DNA from: Alphaproteobacteria bacterium
GTDB taxonomy: Bacteria; Pseudomonadota; Alphaproteobacteria; Thalassobaculales; Thalassobaculaceae
Reading direction: 5' to 3'
Assembly (NCBI GenBank): GCA_022822665.1
Contig: JAJEAR010000029.1
Span: 108,470-172,469, forward strand
Length of the DNA: 64,000 nt
The notes below the pieces were generated by a model. The model did not search any database. It worked only from the letters and a program-made list of their open reading frames with translations, and was not told where the DNA came from. The position numbers and the translations under genes are program-made. Shown here in pieces: positions 26,403 to 34,868 of this stretch. Positions within the stretch are counted from its first letter, which is position 1, and the number at the start of each line of letters is the position of its first letter.

Positions 26403-27412
26403 CGACGCTGCGCATCGGCATCATCGGCGGAGGCGCCTGGGGAACCGCGCTCGGACACCTCGCGGCGCGGGCGGGCTGTGCGACCGTGCTGTGGGCACGC
26501 GACCGGGCGGTTGTCGACGCGATCAACGAGCGGGGAGAGAACCCGCGCCGCCTGGCCGGCTGCCGGCTCGATCCGGCCCTGCGGGCCACGAACCGGATGG
26601 CGGAGGCATGCGCGGCGGACGCGGTGCTGCTGGTCGTCCCCGCCCAGCAGGTCCGGGCCGTCGCGACCGGGCTCGCGCAGCACCTGCGCCCTGGCACGCC
26701 GGCGGTCTGCTGTGCAAAGGGTATCGAGACGGCGACGGGCCTCATGATGTCGGAGGTGCTGGTCGAGGCGAGCCCCGGCACCATGGCCGGCTGCCTGTCC
26801 GGCCCCACTTTCGCCGCCGAGGCGGTCGCCGGCACGCCAACCGCCGCCACCCTGGCGCTGCCGGACCCGGACCGGGCCCGGCAGGTCGCCGACGCGCTCG
26901 CGTCCAGGTACTTCCGGCCCTACATCTCCACCGACGTGATCGGCGCGGAGACCGGGGGCGCGGTCAAGAACGTGCTTGCGATCGCCTGCGGCATCGCCAT
27001 GAGCCGGGGTTTCGGGGAGAACACCCGCGCCGCCCTGATTACCCGCGGACTTGCCGAGGCGACCAGGCTCGCCGTCGCGCTGGGAGGACAGGCGGAAACA
27101 CTCGCCGGCCTGGCCGGTCTCGGCGACGTGTCGCTCAGCTGTGTGAGTAAGCAGTCGCGCAACTACCGGTTCGGGGAAGCGCTCGGCCGTGGCGAAACAG
27201 TCGCCGACGCCGAGCGCGGGGCCGGCGGCGTGGTCGAGGGCCGACATACCGCCGCCGCCGTGGTTCGCCGGGCCCGGCAGGCCGGATGCGACACGCCGAT
27301 CTGCGAAGCGGTCGACCGGGTGGTCAATCATGGTGAGGACCTCGATCGCGCCATCGCGGAACTGCTCGACCGGCCGCTGCGCACCGAACACGGTGGCGGG
27401 GGACCCGCGTAA
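26399..27412 (+). CDS. gpsA: Glycerol-3-phosphate dehydrogenase [NAD(P)+]
   Basis: A 337-residue cytoplasmic enzyme reducing dihydroxyacetone phosphate to sn-glycerol 3-phosphate for phospholipid synthesis. The GTG start overlaps the tsaD stop (GTGA), indicating translational coupling. The nucleotide loop is [14 protein letters not shown] (about 6-19). [38 protein letters not shown] with the catalytic Lys, [14 protein letters not shown] and VEGRHTA mark the rest. The length matches the family, and no residues appear missing. Confidence 0.96.
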   Translation: MTTLRIGIIGGGAWGTALGHLAARAGCATVLWARDRAVVDAINERGENPRRLAGCRLDPALRATNRMAEACAADAVLLVVPAQQVRAVATGLAQHLRPGTPAVCCAKGIETATGLMMSEVLVEASPGTMAGCLSGPTFAAEAVAGTPTAATLALPDPDRARQVADALASRYFRPYISTDVIGAETGGAVKNVLAIACGIAMSRGFGENTRAALITRGLAEATRLAVALGGQAETLAGLAGLGDVSLSCVSKQSRNYRFGEALGRGETVADAERGAGGVVEGRHTAAAVVRRARQAGCDTPICEAVDRVVNHGEDLDRAIAELLDRPLRTEHGGGGPA

Positions 27413-27479
27413 GGTGTCGCGGCGCCGCCCCGGCGGTGGTATGGGACTGGGGCCCGGTTTCTGGCGGAGAATGCGGAGC

Positions 27480-27908
27480 ATGGCATACTGGCTGTTCAAG
27501 ACCGAACCCGGTGCCTGGTCGTGGGATGACCAGGTCGCCGAGGGCACGGCCGAGTGGGACGGGGTGCGCAACCACCAGGCTTCCAATAACATGAAGGCGA
27601 TGAAGGTCGGCGACCTCGGGTTCTTCTACCACTCGGTCAAGGAAAGACGGGTGGTCGGCATCGTCGAGGTGGTCGGGACCTACCGACCCGACGACACCGA
27701 CCCGAGCGGCCGGTTCGGCCTGGTGGACGTGCGGGCCGTGGCCCCGATGAACGTCCCGGTCACGCTTGCGGACATCAAGGCCGATCCCAGGCTCGCCGAC
27801 TTCGGACTGGTCCGGCAGTCCCGCCTTTCCGTCGTTCCCGTCAGCGACGAGCACTGGCGGATCATCTGCGCCATGGGCGAGACCGAGATCGACACGCCAC
27901 CAGCCTGA
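27480..27908 (+). CDS. EVE-domain protein (thymocyte nuclear protein 1-like)
   Basis: A 142-residue EVE domain, a PUA-like fold that binds modified bases in RNA or DNA. MAYWLFKTEPGAWSWDDQ, WDGVRNHQASNNMKAMKVGD, GFFYHSVKERRVVGIVEV and FGLVDVRAVAP are the family signatures. I prefer the ATG at 27480 (GCGGAG a few bases upstream) to the one 9 bases earlier. It follows gpsA and is a conserved member of the tsaD-gpsA neighbourhood in alphaproteobacteria, in keeping with a tRNA- or modification-related housekeeping role. It is followed after 66 bases by gapR. Bacterial EVE proteins are also used as sensors of modified phage DNA, but this context is not defensive. Confidence 0.9.
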   Translation: MAYWLFKTEPGAWSWDDQVAEGTAEWDGVRNHQASNNMKAMKVGDLGFFYHSVKERRVVGIVEVVGTYRPDDTDPSGRFGLVDVRAVAPMNVPVTLADIKADPRLADFGLVRQSRLSVVPVSDEHWRIICAMGETEIDTPPA

Positions 27909-27974
27909 GGCCGCTTGCGGGACGCCGCCTCGCTCACTATTTTCGCGACCTCTGTGATTGGCGGAGTAGCCGGG

Positions 27975-28220
27975 ATGCCGGAAGTCGAGAACCTTGCGGG
28001 CGAGCAGCTTCGCTCGCTGATCGAGCGTATCGAGACCCTCGAGGAGGAAAAGACCGGGATCACGGCCGATATCCGCGAGATCTATGGCGAGGCCAAGAGC
28101 AGCGGGTTCAATCCCAAGGTCATCCGGCAGATCGTCCGGTTGCGCAAGATGGATGCCCACGACCGGCTCGAACAGGAAGAGCTGCTGCAGCTCTACCAGC
28201 AGGCCATCGGCATGACCTGA
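27975..28220 (+). CDS. gapR: GapR-family nucleoid-associated protein (DUF2312)
   Basis: An 81-residue protein matching GapR: LRSLIERIETLEEEKTGITA, DIREIYGEAKSSGFNPKVIR and IVRLRKMDAHDRLEQEELL. In Caulobacter, GapR forms a ring around overtwisted AT-rich DNA and helps topoisomerases ahead of replication and transcription. The start at 27975 gives the normal length; an earlier in-frame start adds 20 residues of no family character. It stands between the EVE gene and hisS on the same strand. The family is almost confined to alphaproteobacteria, which supports the taxonomic placement. Confidence 0.92.
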   Translation: MPEVENLAGEQLRSLIERIETLEEEKTGITADIREIYGEAKSSGFNPKVIRQIVRLRKMDAHDRLEQEELLQLYQQAIGMT

Positions 28221-28266
28221 ACGGGAGGTTCCCGCCCGGGCTCCCGCAACCCGTCCGGAGCGCCCC

Positions 28267-29607
28267 ATGTGCGCACGACTGACCCCGAAGGAACGACTCC
28301 GGCCGATCAGCGGGTTTCCGGAGTGGCTGCCCGAGATCCGGGCAATCGAACTGCAGTGGATCGACAGCCTGCGCCGCGTGTTCGAGAGCTACGGCTACTG
28401 CTCGATCGAACCGCGCTCGGTCGAACCGGTCGAGGTCCTGCTCAAGCAGGGCGACACCGACAAGGAGATCTACGCGATCTCCCGCCTGCAGGAGGAAGAG
28501 AACACCGCCCCGGAACCGGCCTACGGCCTGCACTACGACATGACCGTGCCCATGGCGCGCTATGTCGCGGCGAACATGAACGAGCTGGTGTTCCCGTTCA
28601 AGCGCTACCAGATCCAGAAGGCGTGGCGCGGCGAACGACCGCAGGAGGGACGGTTCCGCGAGTTCCTGCAGTGCGATGTCGACGTGGTGGATACGCGCGA
28701 GATCCCGCTGCACTTCGATGCCGAGATGCCGGTGATCATGCAGGAGGCGATCGAGGCGATCGGCGCCGGACCCGTGGTGACCGGGCTGAACAACCGCAAG
28801 GTGCTGGAGGGTTTCTATTCCGGCCTCGGGATCGGGGACATCGCCTCGGCGCTTCGGATCATCGACAAGCGCGACAAGATCGGTGACGGCGGGGTCGCTA
28901 CGCAGCTGAGGGCGGAACTCGAACTCGATGACGCGACCATCGAACAGATGCTGGCGCTCGCGGCGATCCGCGGAACCGACCCGGCGGTCATCGACCGGGT
29001 TCGCGGTCTCGCGATCACGACGCCGCTGCTGGAACAGGGACTGGAGGAGCTCGACTTCGTGCTGCGCGAGCTGCAGCGCTTTCCTCAGGGCACCTTCGTC
29101 GCCGACTTTTCTATCGCCCGCGGCCTCGCCTACTACACCGGTACGGTCTACGAGACCCGGTTTGCCGACTACCCGGACTTTCCGACCATCTGCGGCGGCG
29201 GGCGCTACGACAACCTGGTCGGCGACCTGGTCAACCGCCGGGTTCCCGGGATCGGTATCTCGATCGGGCTGACCAGGATCCTCGCCAAGCTGGTCCGCGA
29301 GGGACGGGTCAGCCCCGGTCGGCGCGGCCCGACCGATGTCCTGGTGGTGCACACCCGGGGTGCTCCCTACGCACTGGTCAGCCGGACCGCGCGTACGCTG
29401 CGCGCCCGCGGCTGGCGGGTGGAGCAGTACCACGAGGACCGCCGCCTCAACGCCCAGCTCCGGTACGCCTCGCAGAAGGACATTCCGTGGATCTGGTTTC
29501 CGCCGGACCACGAGGACGGCGAGCACCAGGTCAAGCACTCGCGGACCCGCCACCAGGAACCGGCCGATCCCGAGACATGGGTTCCGCGCGAGGAGGCGGC
29601 ATCCTGA
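28267..29607 (+). CDS. hisS: Histidyl-tRNA synthetase
   Basis: A 446-residue class II synthetase charging tRNA-His. Motif 2 is AWRGERPQEGRFREFLQCDV, and the histidine-specific loop is ARGLAYYTGTVYE. Motif 3 (GIGISIGLTRIL) and a C-terminal anticodon-binding domain (TDVLVVHTRGAPYALVSRTA onward) are also present. The N-terminus reads LRPISGFPEWLPEIRAIE, the motif-1 region of the variant HisRS found in several alphaproteobacteria and actinobacteria rather than the E. coli form. No hisZ/hisG neighbours suggest a regulatory role instead. The stop lies inside the start of the phosphatase gene that follows. Confidence 0.93.
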   Translation: MCARLTPKERLRPISGFPEWLPEIRAIELQWIDSLRRVFESYGYCSIEPRSVEPVEVLLKQGDTDKEIYAISRLQEEENTAPEPAYGLHYDMTVPMARYVAANMNELVFPFKRYQIQKAWRGERPQEGRFREFLQCDVDVVDTREIPLHFDAEMPVIMQEAIEAIGAGPVVTGLNNRKVLEGFYSGLGIGDIASALRIIDKRDKIGDGGVATQLRAELELDDATIEQMLALAAIRGTDPAVIDRVRGLAITTPLLEQGLEELDFVLRELQRFPQGTFVADFSIARGLAYYTGTVYETRFADYPDFPTICGGGRYDNLVGDLVNRRVPGIGISIGLTRILAKLVREGRVSPGRRGPTDVLVVHTRGAPYALVSRTARTLRARGWRVEQYHEDRRLNAQLRYASQKDIPWIWFPPDHEDGEHQVKHSRTRHQEPADPETWVPREEAAS

Positions 29608-30194
29608 CCGTCGGCGAGTTCCTGCTGGCACGGCTGTACAACTGGCACCGCATCGATGCGGCCCTGTTCCGCTCGGCGCAGATGTACCGGGGCCACTCCC
29701 GCACCCTGCTTGCCGCGCACGGGATCGCAACCGTGGTCAACCTGCGCGGAGCCAATCCCGGGACCCACTGGTACCAGGCGGAGCGGGACGCCTGCGCGGA
29801 TCTCGGTATCGAGCATGTCGACTGCGCCCTGCACTCGCGCCGGCTGCCGGCCCGCCAGCGCCTGCTGGCCTTGCTCACGGTCTACGAAACCGCGGCGCGC
29901 CCGATGCTGCTCAAGTGCTCCGGTGGTGCGGACCGCAGTGCGTTCGCAGCGGCCCTCTACCTTTTGCACCGCGACGGGCCGGGCGCGCGGGCTGCCGCCC
30001 TGCGGCAAATGAGGGTGCTCCCCTACCTCCACATCCCGGGCGGACACCAGCGCTGGATCCGCAGGTTTCCGGAGTTCCTGTGCGACGACGCCGCGGACGG
30101 TGACATCGCGGCCTGGGTACGCGAGCGCTACGAACCGGAACGGTTCGCCGACTGGCTGGGCGCCCGCAACCTTGGTACAGCCTGGAGGCGGTAG
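29577..30194 (+). CDS. Tyrosine/dual-specificity phosphatase-like protein
   Basis: A protein of about 205 residues with the phosphatase P-loop LLKCSGGADRSAF, a C-x5-R motif with Cys114 as nucleophile and Arg120, preceded by the fold markers FRSAQMYRGH, ATVVNLRGANPG and GIEHVDCAL. This is the pattern of bacterial DSP/PTP-like enzymes that dephosphorylate proteins, lipids or nucleotides. The expected general-acid aspartate loop is replaced by ALHSRRLP, so the substrate class is unclear. The ATG at 29577 overlaps the hisS end by 31 bases; a later non-ATG start near Thr-Val-Gly-Glu-Phe is equally plausible. It ends tail-to-tail, 4 bases before the converging mct-like gene. Confidence 0.75.
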   Translation: MGSARGGGILTVGEFLLARLYNWHRIDAALFRSAQMYRGHSRTLLAAHGIATVVNLRGANPGTHWYQAERDACADLGIEHVDCALHSRRLPARQRLLALLTVYETAARPMLLKCSGGADRSAFAAALYLLHRDGPGARAAALRQMRVLPYLHIPGGHQRWIRRFPEFLCDDAADGDIAAWVRERYEPERFADWLGARNLGTAWRR

Positions 30195-30198
30195 GGCC

Positions 30199-31419
30199 CT
30201 ACGGGACCGGACCGCCCACCACGCCCCTGTCGTGCAGGCCGGCGATCTCGTGGTCCGGCAGACCGAGGATGTCGGCGAGGACCGCGTCGGTATCGGCTCC
30301 CAGGACCGGCGCCGGCGCGACCGGCCGGGCGTACATGTCGGCGAACCGCAGCGGCAGGCCGGCGGCCCTGTAGGTCCCGATTCCGGGCTGGGTCACGGTC
30401 TCGATGAGCGGGTTGGCCACGGAACAGCGCGGATCCTCCGAGAGCATCTGGGTGAAGCTCCGGTACGGTCCCCACAGCACGCCCGCGGCGTCGAGCTCGC
30501 GTGCGACCTGTTCGAGCGAGCGGGCCTCGACCCACGGTGCGATCATCGTGACGATGGCGTCCCGCGCCCGGTAGCGGTCGTCCTCGCGGCCGAGGTCAAG
30601 CCCCTCAGCGTCCTCGAGACGCGATACCGCCTCCCCGATGCCGGTAGCCGCCACCAGTCGCCGCCACTGGCCGCGGGTGAGTGCGACCAGCATCACCCGG
30701 CGGGCGTCCGAGGTCGCGAAGTCATGTCCGAAGGCGCCGAAGATATGGTTGCCGTCGGCGTGGCGGTCCCGTCCCAGCATTTCGGCCTCGGCGATGTGCC
30801 CGAGACCGCTGGCCGCCCACATCGCGACGTCGGTAAGCGCCAGCCGGATCAGCTGGCCACCGCCGCCGCGCGAGCGCTGCCGCTCGGCGGCAAGGATCCC
30901 GGTGGCGGCCAGGCTGCCGGTCAGCAGGTCCCACGCCGCGAGCACATGGTTGACCGGACGGTGCGCGTCGCGCGGCCCGGTCGCGAAAGGGAATCCGACC
31001 GCACAGTTGACGGTGTAGTCGACCGCGCCGGCGCCGTCGTGACTGCCGAGGATGTTGACCGTGACCATGTCGGCCCGGCGCTCGCACAGCCGGTGGTGAT
31101 CGAACGGGCCTCCGGGAGGCCTGTTGGTGAGGAACAGTCCGCGGTCGGGACCCGGCTGGCAGATAAGCTCGCTCACGAGTTCCAGGCCCTCGGGCGAGCG
31201 GGTATCGATCGCGATCGATTTCTTGCCCTTGTTGAGGCCGGCCCAGTACAGGCTCCGCCCGTGGGCGTCCAGCGGCCAACGCCGGTGATCGAGACCGCCG
31301 CCGACGGGGTCGAAGCGGATGACCTCGGCACCGAGCTGGGCCAGCGTCATGCCTCCCAGCGGGGCGGCGACGAAGGCCGATCCCTCCACCACCCGCAGGC
31401 CGTTCAGGATGTCAAACAT
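30199..31419 (-). CDS. mct: CaiB/BaiF-family protein, 2-methylfumaryl-CoA isomerase-like
   Basis: A 406-residue class III CoA-transferase homologue. The N-terminus LRVVEGSAFVAAPLGGMTLA, then QLGAEVIRFDPVGGGLD, and the block AVDYTVNCAVGFPFATG followed by PVNHVLAAWDLLTG closely resemble Mct. That enzyme moves CoA within a molecule (2-methylfumaryl-CoA to 3-methylfumaryl-CoA) in the 3-hydroxypropionate bicycle. The DRGLFLTNRPPGG segment also fits. None of the other bicycle genes is in the window, so the protein probably isomerises or transfers CoA on another branched dicarboxylate. Its start overlaps the stop of the flavin monooxygenase gene by 8 bases, making a two-gene unit. Confidence 0.75.
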   Translation of the reverse strand: MFDILNGLRVVEGSAFVAAPLGGMTLAQLGAEVIRFDPVGGGLDHRRWPLDAHGRSLYWAGLNKGKKSIAIDTRSPEGLELVSELICQPGPDRGLFLTNRPPGGPFDHHRLCERRADMVTVNILGSHDGAGAVDYTVNCAVGFPFATGPRDAHRPVNHVLAAWDLLTGSLAATGILAAERQRSRGGGGQLIRLALTDVAMWAASGLGHIAEAEMLGRDRHADGNHIFGAFGHDFATSDARRVMLVALTRGQWRRLVAATGIGEAVSRLEDAEGLDLGREDDRYRARDAIVTMIAPWVEARSLEQVARELDAAGVLWGPYRSFTQMLSEDPRCSVANPLIETVTQPGIGTYRAAGLPLRFADMYARPVAPAPVLGADTDAVLADILGLPDHEIAGLHDRGVVGGPVP

Positions 31420-32554
31420 GGGGACTGTCTCCGGTCAGGAAGGCCTGGTACCTGCGCATGAAGCGCGGCGCGATCCGGCGCAGGCGCGCGTCGTCGACCT
31501 GGCCACTGCGGGTCATGTAGTCATGGGCGAGATCCACGGGCTCGCGATCCATGCGCCCGGCCATGGTCTCGTACCAGGCCGAACTGCCGGCGCCCGCATC
31601 GAGCAGCCGGTCCACCGCCGGCCGGCGATTCACCTCGAACTCCTCGAGCGCACGGGTGACGTCGTCCGGATGGGTGCGGAAGGCCCGCCACAGCGCGACG
31701 GCGTCCTCGAGCGCGCGGCGCGTGCCCGAACCGATCGAGAAGTGGACCGTCCCGAGCGCGTCGCCGAGCAGCACGGCGTTGCCGCACCGCCAGCGACTGC
31801 GCCGGACCATCGGGAACCGGCGCCAGACCGAGCGGTTGGAGATCAGCGGGTTGCCGCGGAGTTCCGGCGCGAAGATGCGCTCGCAGAAGGCCCGGTTCGC
31901 GTCGTCCGACATGCGCGCGAGCCCGGCGTTCCGCCAGGCGGCACCGTCGCACTCGACGATGAAGGTGCTGAGATCAGGCGCGTAGCGGTAGTGATGGGCC
32001 ACGAAACATCCCCCGGACGCGGCCCTGAAGGTGAGCGTCAGGGTCTCGAAGCGCTGCCGGGTGGCATACCAGATGAACCGGTTGTCCGGGAGCGTGACCT
32101 GCTGGTCCGCGTCCGGCACCCAGTCCCGGCCGAGCGGGGAATGGGCGCCGTCGGCCGCGACCACCAGGTCAAAGTCGTCGCGCAGGTCGCGGTTGGCTAC
32201 CGTTTCGTGGCGCAGGTCCACGCCGGCGGTCCCGGCGATTTCCTCGAGACAGGCGAGCAGCCGGCGCCGCGATATGCCGGAAAACCCGTTGCCGTCGATG
32301 GCGACCGCCTCGTTTCTGTGCACGATGGTCAGGTCGGACCACCGTTCGAGTTCCGGCGCGATCCGCTCACAGAGTTCCGGGTATGCCTCCTCGAGCGCAC
32401 GCAGCGCCTGGTCGGAAAACACCACCCCGAACCCGTAGCTGGCGCCCCGGGGATCGCGCTCGAGCACGGTGACCGAGGAAGCGGGAAACGACCGACGAAA
32501 CAGACCGGCGAAACACAGGCCTGCCGGACCGCCTCCCGCTACAAGAACACGCAT
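31412..32554 (-). CDS. FAD-dependent monooxygenase (salicylyl/anthraniloyl-CoA hydroxylase N-domain type)
   Basis: A 380-residue flavoprotein monooxygenase. The FAD loop is MRVLVAGGGPAGLCFAGLF, followed by VTVLERDPRGASYGFGVVFS, the DG motif LVVAADGAHSPLGR and the second FAD-binding block AVLLGDALGTVHFSIGSGTR. The sequence resembles the N-terminal hydroxylase half of bifunctional salicylyl-CoA/anthraniloyl-CoA monooxygenases, but the old-yellow-enzyme half is absent, so it is a stand-alone form acting perhaps on an aryl-CoA or similar. The start at 32554 is supported by GGAG about 8 bases upstream. It is coupled to the mct-like gene, so both may act on the same CoA thioester. Confidence 0.78.
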   Translation of the reverse strand: MRVLVAGGGPAGLCFAGLFRRSFPASSVTVLERDPRGASYGFGVVFSDQALRALEEAYPELCERIAPELERWSDLTIVHRNEAVAIDGNGFSGISRRRLLACLEEIAGTAGVDLRHETVANRDLRDDFDLVVAADGAHSPLGRDWVPDADQQVTLPDNRFIWYATRQRFETLTLTFRAASGGCFVAHHYRYAPDLSTFIVECDGAAWRNAGLARMSDDANRAFCERIFAPELRGNPLISNRSVWRRFPMVRRSRWRCGNAVLLGDALGTVHFSIGSGTRRALEDAVALWRAFRTHPDDVTRALEEFEVNRRPAVDRLLDAGAGSSAWYETMAGRMDREPVDLAHDYMTRSGQVDDARLRRIAPRFMRRYQAFLTGDSPHV

Positions 32555-32684
32555 CACCCGCTCCCGCTGCACCTGCGGCCGCCTACACGCGATCGGGCAC
32601 GGGGGTCAAGCCGGACCGGCGGGCTGGTGACAGGCGAGTGCGGTTGTCGCATGGTAGCGCTCCTTGCACCGGGAGATCCCCGCC

Positions 32685-33611
32685 ATGACCATCCTGTTCA
32701 CCCACGATGCGTGCGGTGCCCATGACATGGGGCCCATGCACCCGGAGCGCCCGGCCCGGCTGACCGCCGTTCTCAAGGCGCTCGACGGGGACGGGTTCGC
32801 GGGCCTGGACAGGAGGCTCGCTCCGCTGGCACCGGTCGAACGGCTGGAGTCGATGCACCCGAAACCCTACATCGACCATATCCTCTCGAGTGTCCCCGAG
32901 CGCGGCCGGGTTTCGCTCGATCCCGACACCTCGCTCTCGCCGGGAAGCGGCGAGGCGGCGTTGCGTGCCGTGGGGGCCGCCTGCGCCGCGGTGGATGCGG
33001 TGTACGCCGGCGAGGCGTCGAACGCCTTCTGCGCGGTCCGACCCCCCGGGCATCATGCCGAGCCCGGGCGCGCCATGGGGTTCTGCATGTTCAACACGGT
33101 CGCCATCGCCGCCGCCCATGCGCGCATCGCGCACGGGGCGTCCCGGGTCGCCGTGGTGGATTTTGACGTGCACCACGGAAACGGGACCCAGGCGATGTTC
33201 TGGAACGAGCCCGACATGATGTTCTGTTCGACCCACCAGATGCCGCTTTACCCCGGCACCGGCGCGCGCGCCGAGCGCGGCGCCCACGGGACCATCGTCA
33301 ACGCCCCGCTGCCTCCCGGGGCGGACGGGCCGGCGTTTCGCGCGGCGATGACCGAAATCGTGCTGCCGGCACTCGACGACTTCGCGCCCGAGATGCTGAT
33401 CGTCTCGGCGGGATTCGACGCCCACGTCAACGACCCGCTGGCCGGACTCCGATTCGTCGCCGAGGATTACGCGTGGGTGACGCGGGAGCTGCTGGCGGCC
33501 GCGGGCCGGCACGCGGGCGGCCGCCTCGTTTCGTCACTGGAAGGCGGCTATGACCTCGACGGGCTCGCCGACTCAACCGCCGCACATGTCAGGGAACTCA
33601 TGGCTGCCTGA
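32685..33611 (+). CDS. Histone-deacetylase-family (AcuC/acetylpolyamine hydrolase) protein
   Basis: A 308-residue zinc amidohydrolase of the HDAC superfamily. HERP-type N-terminus: FTHDACGAHDMGPMHPERPA. Catalytic blocks: FCAVRPPGHHAEPGRAMGFC (His pair), VDFDVHHGNGTQAMFW (zinc Asp and His), STHQMPLYPGTG, VSAGFDAHVNDPL (zinc Asp) and SLEGGYDL. The start has GGGAG about 9 bases upstream. Bacterial members deacetylate acetyl-lysine, acetylated polyamines or other small amides. It opens the HDAC-xseB-ispA-dxs-tlyA string, an order common in Rhodospirillales, though it has no known role in isoprenoid synthesis. Confidence 0.92.
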   Translation: MTILFTHDACGAHDMGPMHPERPARLTAVLKALDGDGFAGLDRRLAPLAPVERLESMHPKPYIDHILSSVPERGRVSLDPDTSLSPGSGEAALRAVGAACAAVDAVYAGEASNAFCAVRPPGHHAEPGRAMGFCMFNTVAIAAAHARIAHGASRVAVVDFDVHHGNGTQAMFWNEPDMMFCSTHQMPLYPGTGARAERGAHGTIVNAPLPPGADGPAFRAAMTEIVLPALDDFAPEMLIVSAGFDAHVNDPLAGLRFVAEDYAWVTRELLAAAGRHAGGRLVSSLEGGYDLDGLADSTAAHVRELMAA

Positions 33612-33679
33612 TTCCGCTGCAGACCCTTGTCCGGAAACGGCTGCGAGAATACACTCAGCACCCCTCGACATGCAGGAGA

Positions 33680-33925
33680 ATGCGTGTGACAGGCGACCCG
33701 CAACCGGTTGAAACCCTTTCCTTCGAGGACGCCCTGGCGGAACTCGAGGAAATCGTCAGCCGCCTCGAGGGCGGACAGGGCAGCCTGAACGATGCGATAG
33801 AAGCCTACGAGCGCGGGTCGATCCTGAAACGGCACTGTCAGGCCAAGCTGGAGGAAGCGCGTCTGCGGGTCGAGCGTATCCGGGTGCCGGAGAATGACGC
33901 CGACGACCTGGGTCTCGAGCGCTGA
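33680..33925 (+). CDS. xseB: Exodeoxyribonuclease VII small subunit
   Basis: An 81-residue XseB, a helical hairpin that docks several times on XseA to form the single-strand-specific exonuclease VII used in repair. The family core SFEDALAELEEIVSRLEGGQ, then GSLNDAIEAYERGSILKRHC, is intact. xseA is not in the window. The gene precedes ispA and dxs, the conserved bacterial order xseB-ispA-dxs. Confidence 0.95.
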   Translation: MRVTGDPQPVETLSFEDALAELEEIVSRLEGGQGSLNDAIEAYERGSILKRHCQAKLEEARLRVERIRVPENDADDLGLER

Positions 33926-33961
33926 GACAGCCGTCACTCCCGAACGGCGCGCGATGCGGCA

Positions 33962-34849
33962 ATGAGTGAACTGAGCGAAGCGATGCAAGAATGCGCCTCG
34001 CGGGTCGAGCGCATGATGAGCCTGCTGCTGCCGCGCCCGTCCGGGGCCGAAGCCCGGCTGTACGAGGCCATGCGCTACAGTTCGCTCGGCGGCGGCAAGC
34101 GTCTGCGGCCGTTCATCGTCAGCCAGTCCGCCGGACTGTTCGGCGTCGATCCGCGCTGCGCCATCCGGGTGGGCGCCGCCGTCGAGTTCATCCACAGCTA
34201 CTCGCTCGTGCACGACGACCTGCCCGGGATGGACAACAGCGATCTTCGGCGGGGCAAGCCGAGCTGCCATGTCGCGTTCGACGAGGCCACCGCCATCCTG
34301 GTCGGCGACGCGTTGCAGACCCTGGCCTTCACTGTTCTCTCGGCCGAGGAAACCCACGCCGACGCCTTCGTGCGCTGCCAGCTGGTTGCGGAACTGGCCC
34401 GCGCTTCGGGTCATGCCGGCATGTGCGGCGGCCAGATGATCGACATGAGGGCGGAAACCGAGGAACTCGGTATCGGCGCGATCACGCGCATGCAGAACAT
34501 GAAGACCGGCAGGCTGTTCTCGTTCTCGGCGGTGTCGGGTGCGGTTCTCGGGCGAGCGTCCAGACGCCACTACCAGGCCCTGCAGACCTACGCGCAGGAA
34601 CTCGGTCTGGCCTTCCAGATCACCGACGACCTGCTCGACGTCACGGGCGACCCCGCAGTCACCGGCAAGCCGCTGGGGCAGGATCAGGAGGCCAGCAAGG
34701 AGACCTTCGTGTCGATTCTCGGCGTCGACCGGGCCCGCGCCCAGGCGCGCATCCTGTGCGACCAGGCGGTCAAGGCGCTTGAACTGTGGGGTGACTCTGC
34801 CCACCTGCTTAGGGAACTTGCGTATTTCGTTGTCGATCGTGAATCCTGA
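33962..34849 (+). CDS. ispA: Farnesyl/geranylgeranyl diphosphate synthase
   Basis: A 295-residue trans-prenyl diphosphate synthase. The first aspartate-rich motif is DDLPGMD (residues 85-91), the second DDLLD (222-226). [25 protein letters not shown] and GGQMIDM are in place. Medium-length type (DDxxxxD in FARM) as in IspA, making FPP from IPP and DMAPP. Chain length (C15 or C20) cannot be settled by sight. The dxs gene starts 19 bases after its stop, so precursor supply and condensation are co-expressed. Confidence 0.94.
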   Translation: MSELSEAMQECASRVERMMSLLLPRPSGAEARLYEAMRYSSLGGGKRLRPFIVSQSAGLFGVDPRCAIRVGAAVEFIHSYSLVHDDLPGMDNSDLRRGKPSCHVAFDEATAILVGDALQTLAFTVLSAEETHADAFVRCQLVAELARASGHAGMCGGQMIDMRAETEELGIGAITRMQNMKTGRLFSFSAVSGAVLGRASRRHYQALQTYAQELGLAFQITDDLLDVTGDPAVTGKPLGQDQEASKETFVSILGVDRARAQARILCDQAVKALELWGDSAHLLRELAYFVVDRES

Positions 34850-34868
34850 TTCGGACTGGTTGCCCGCC

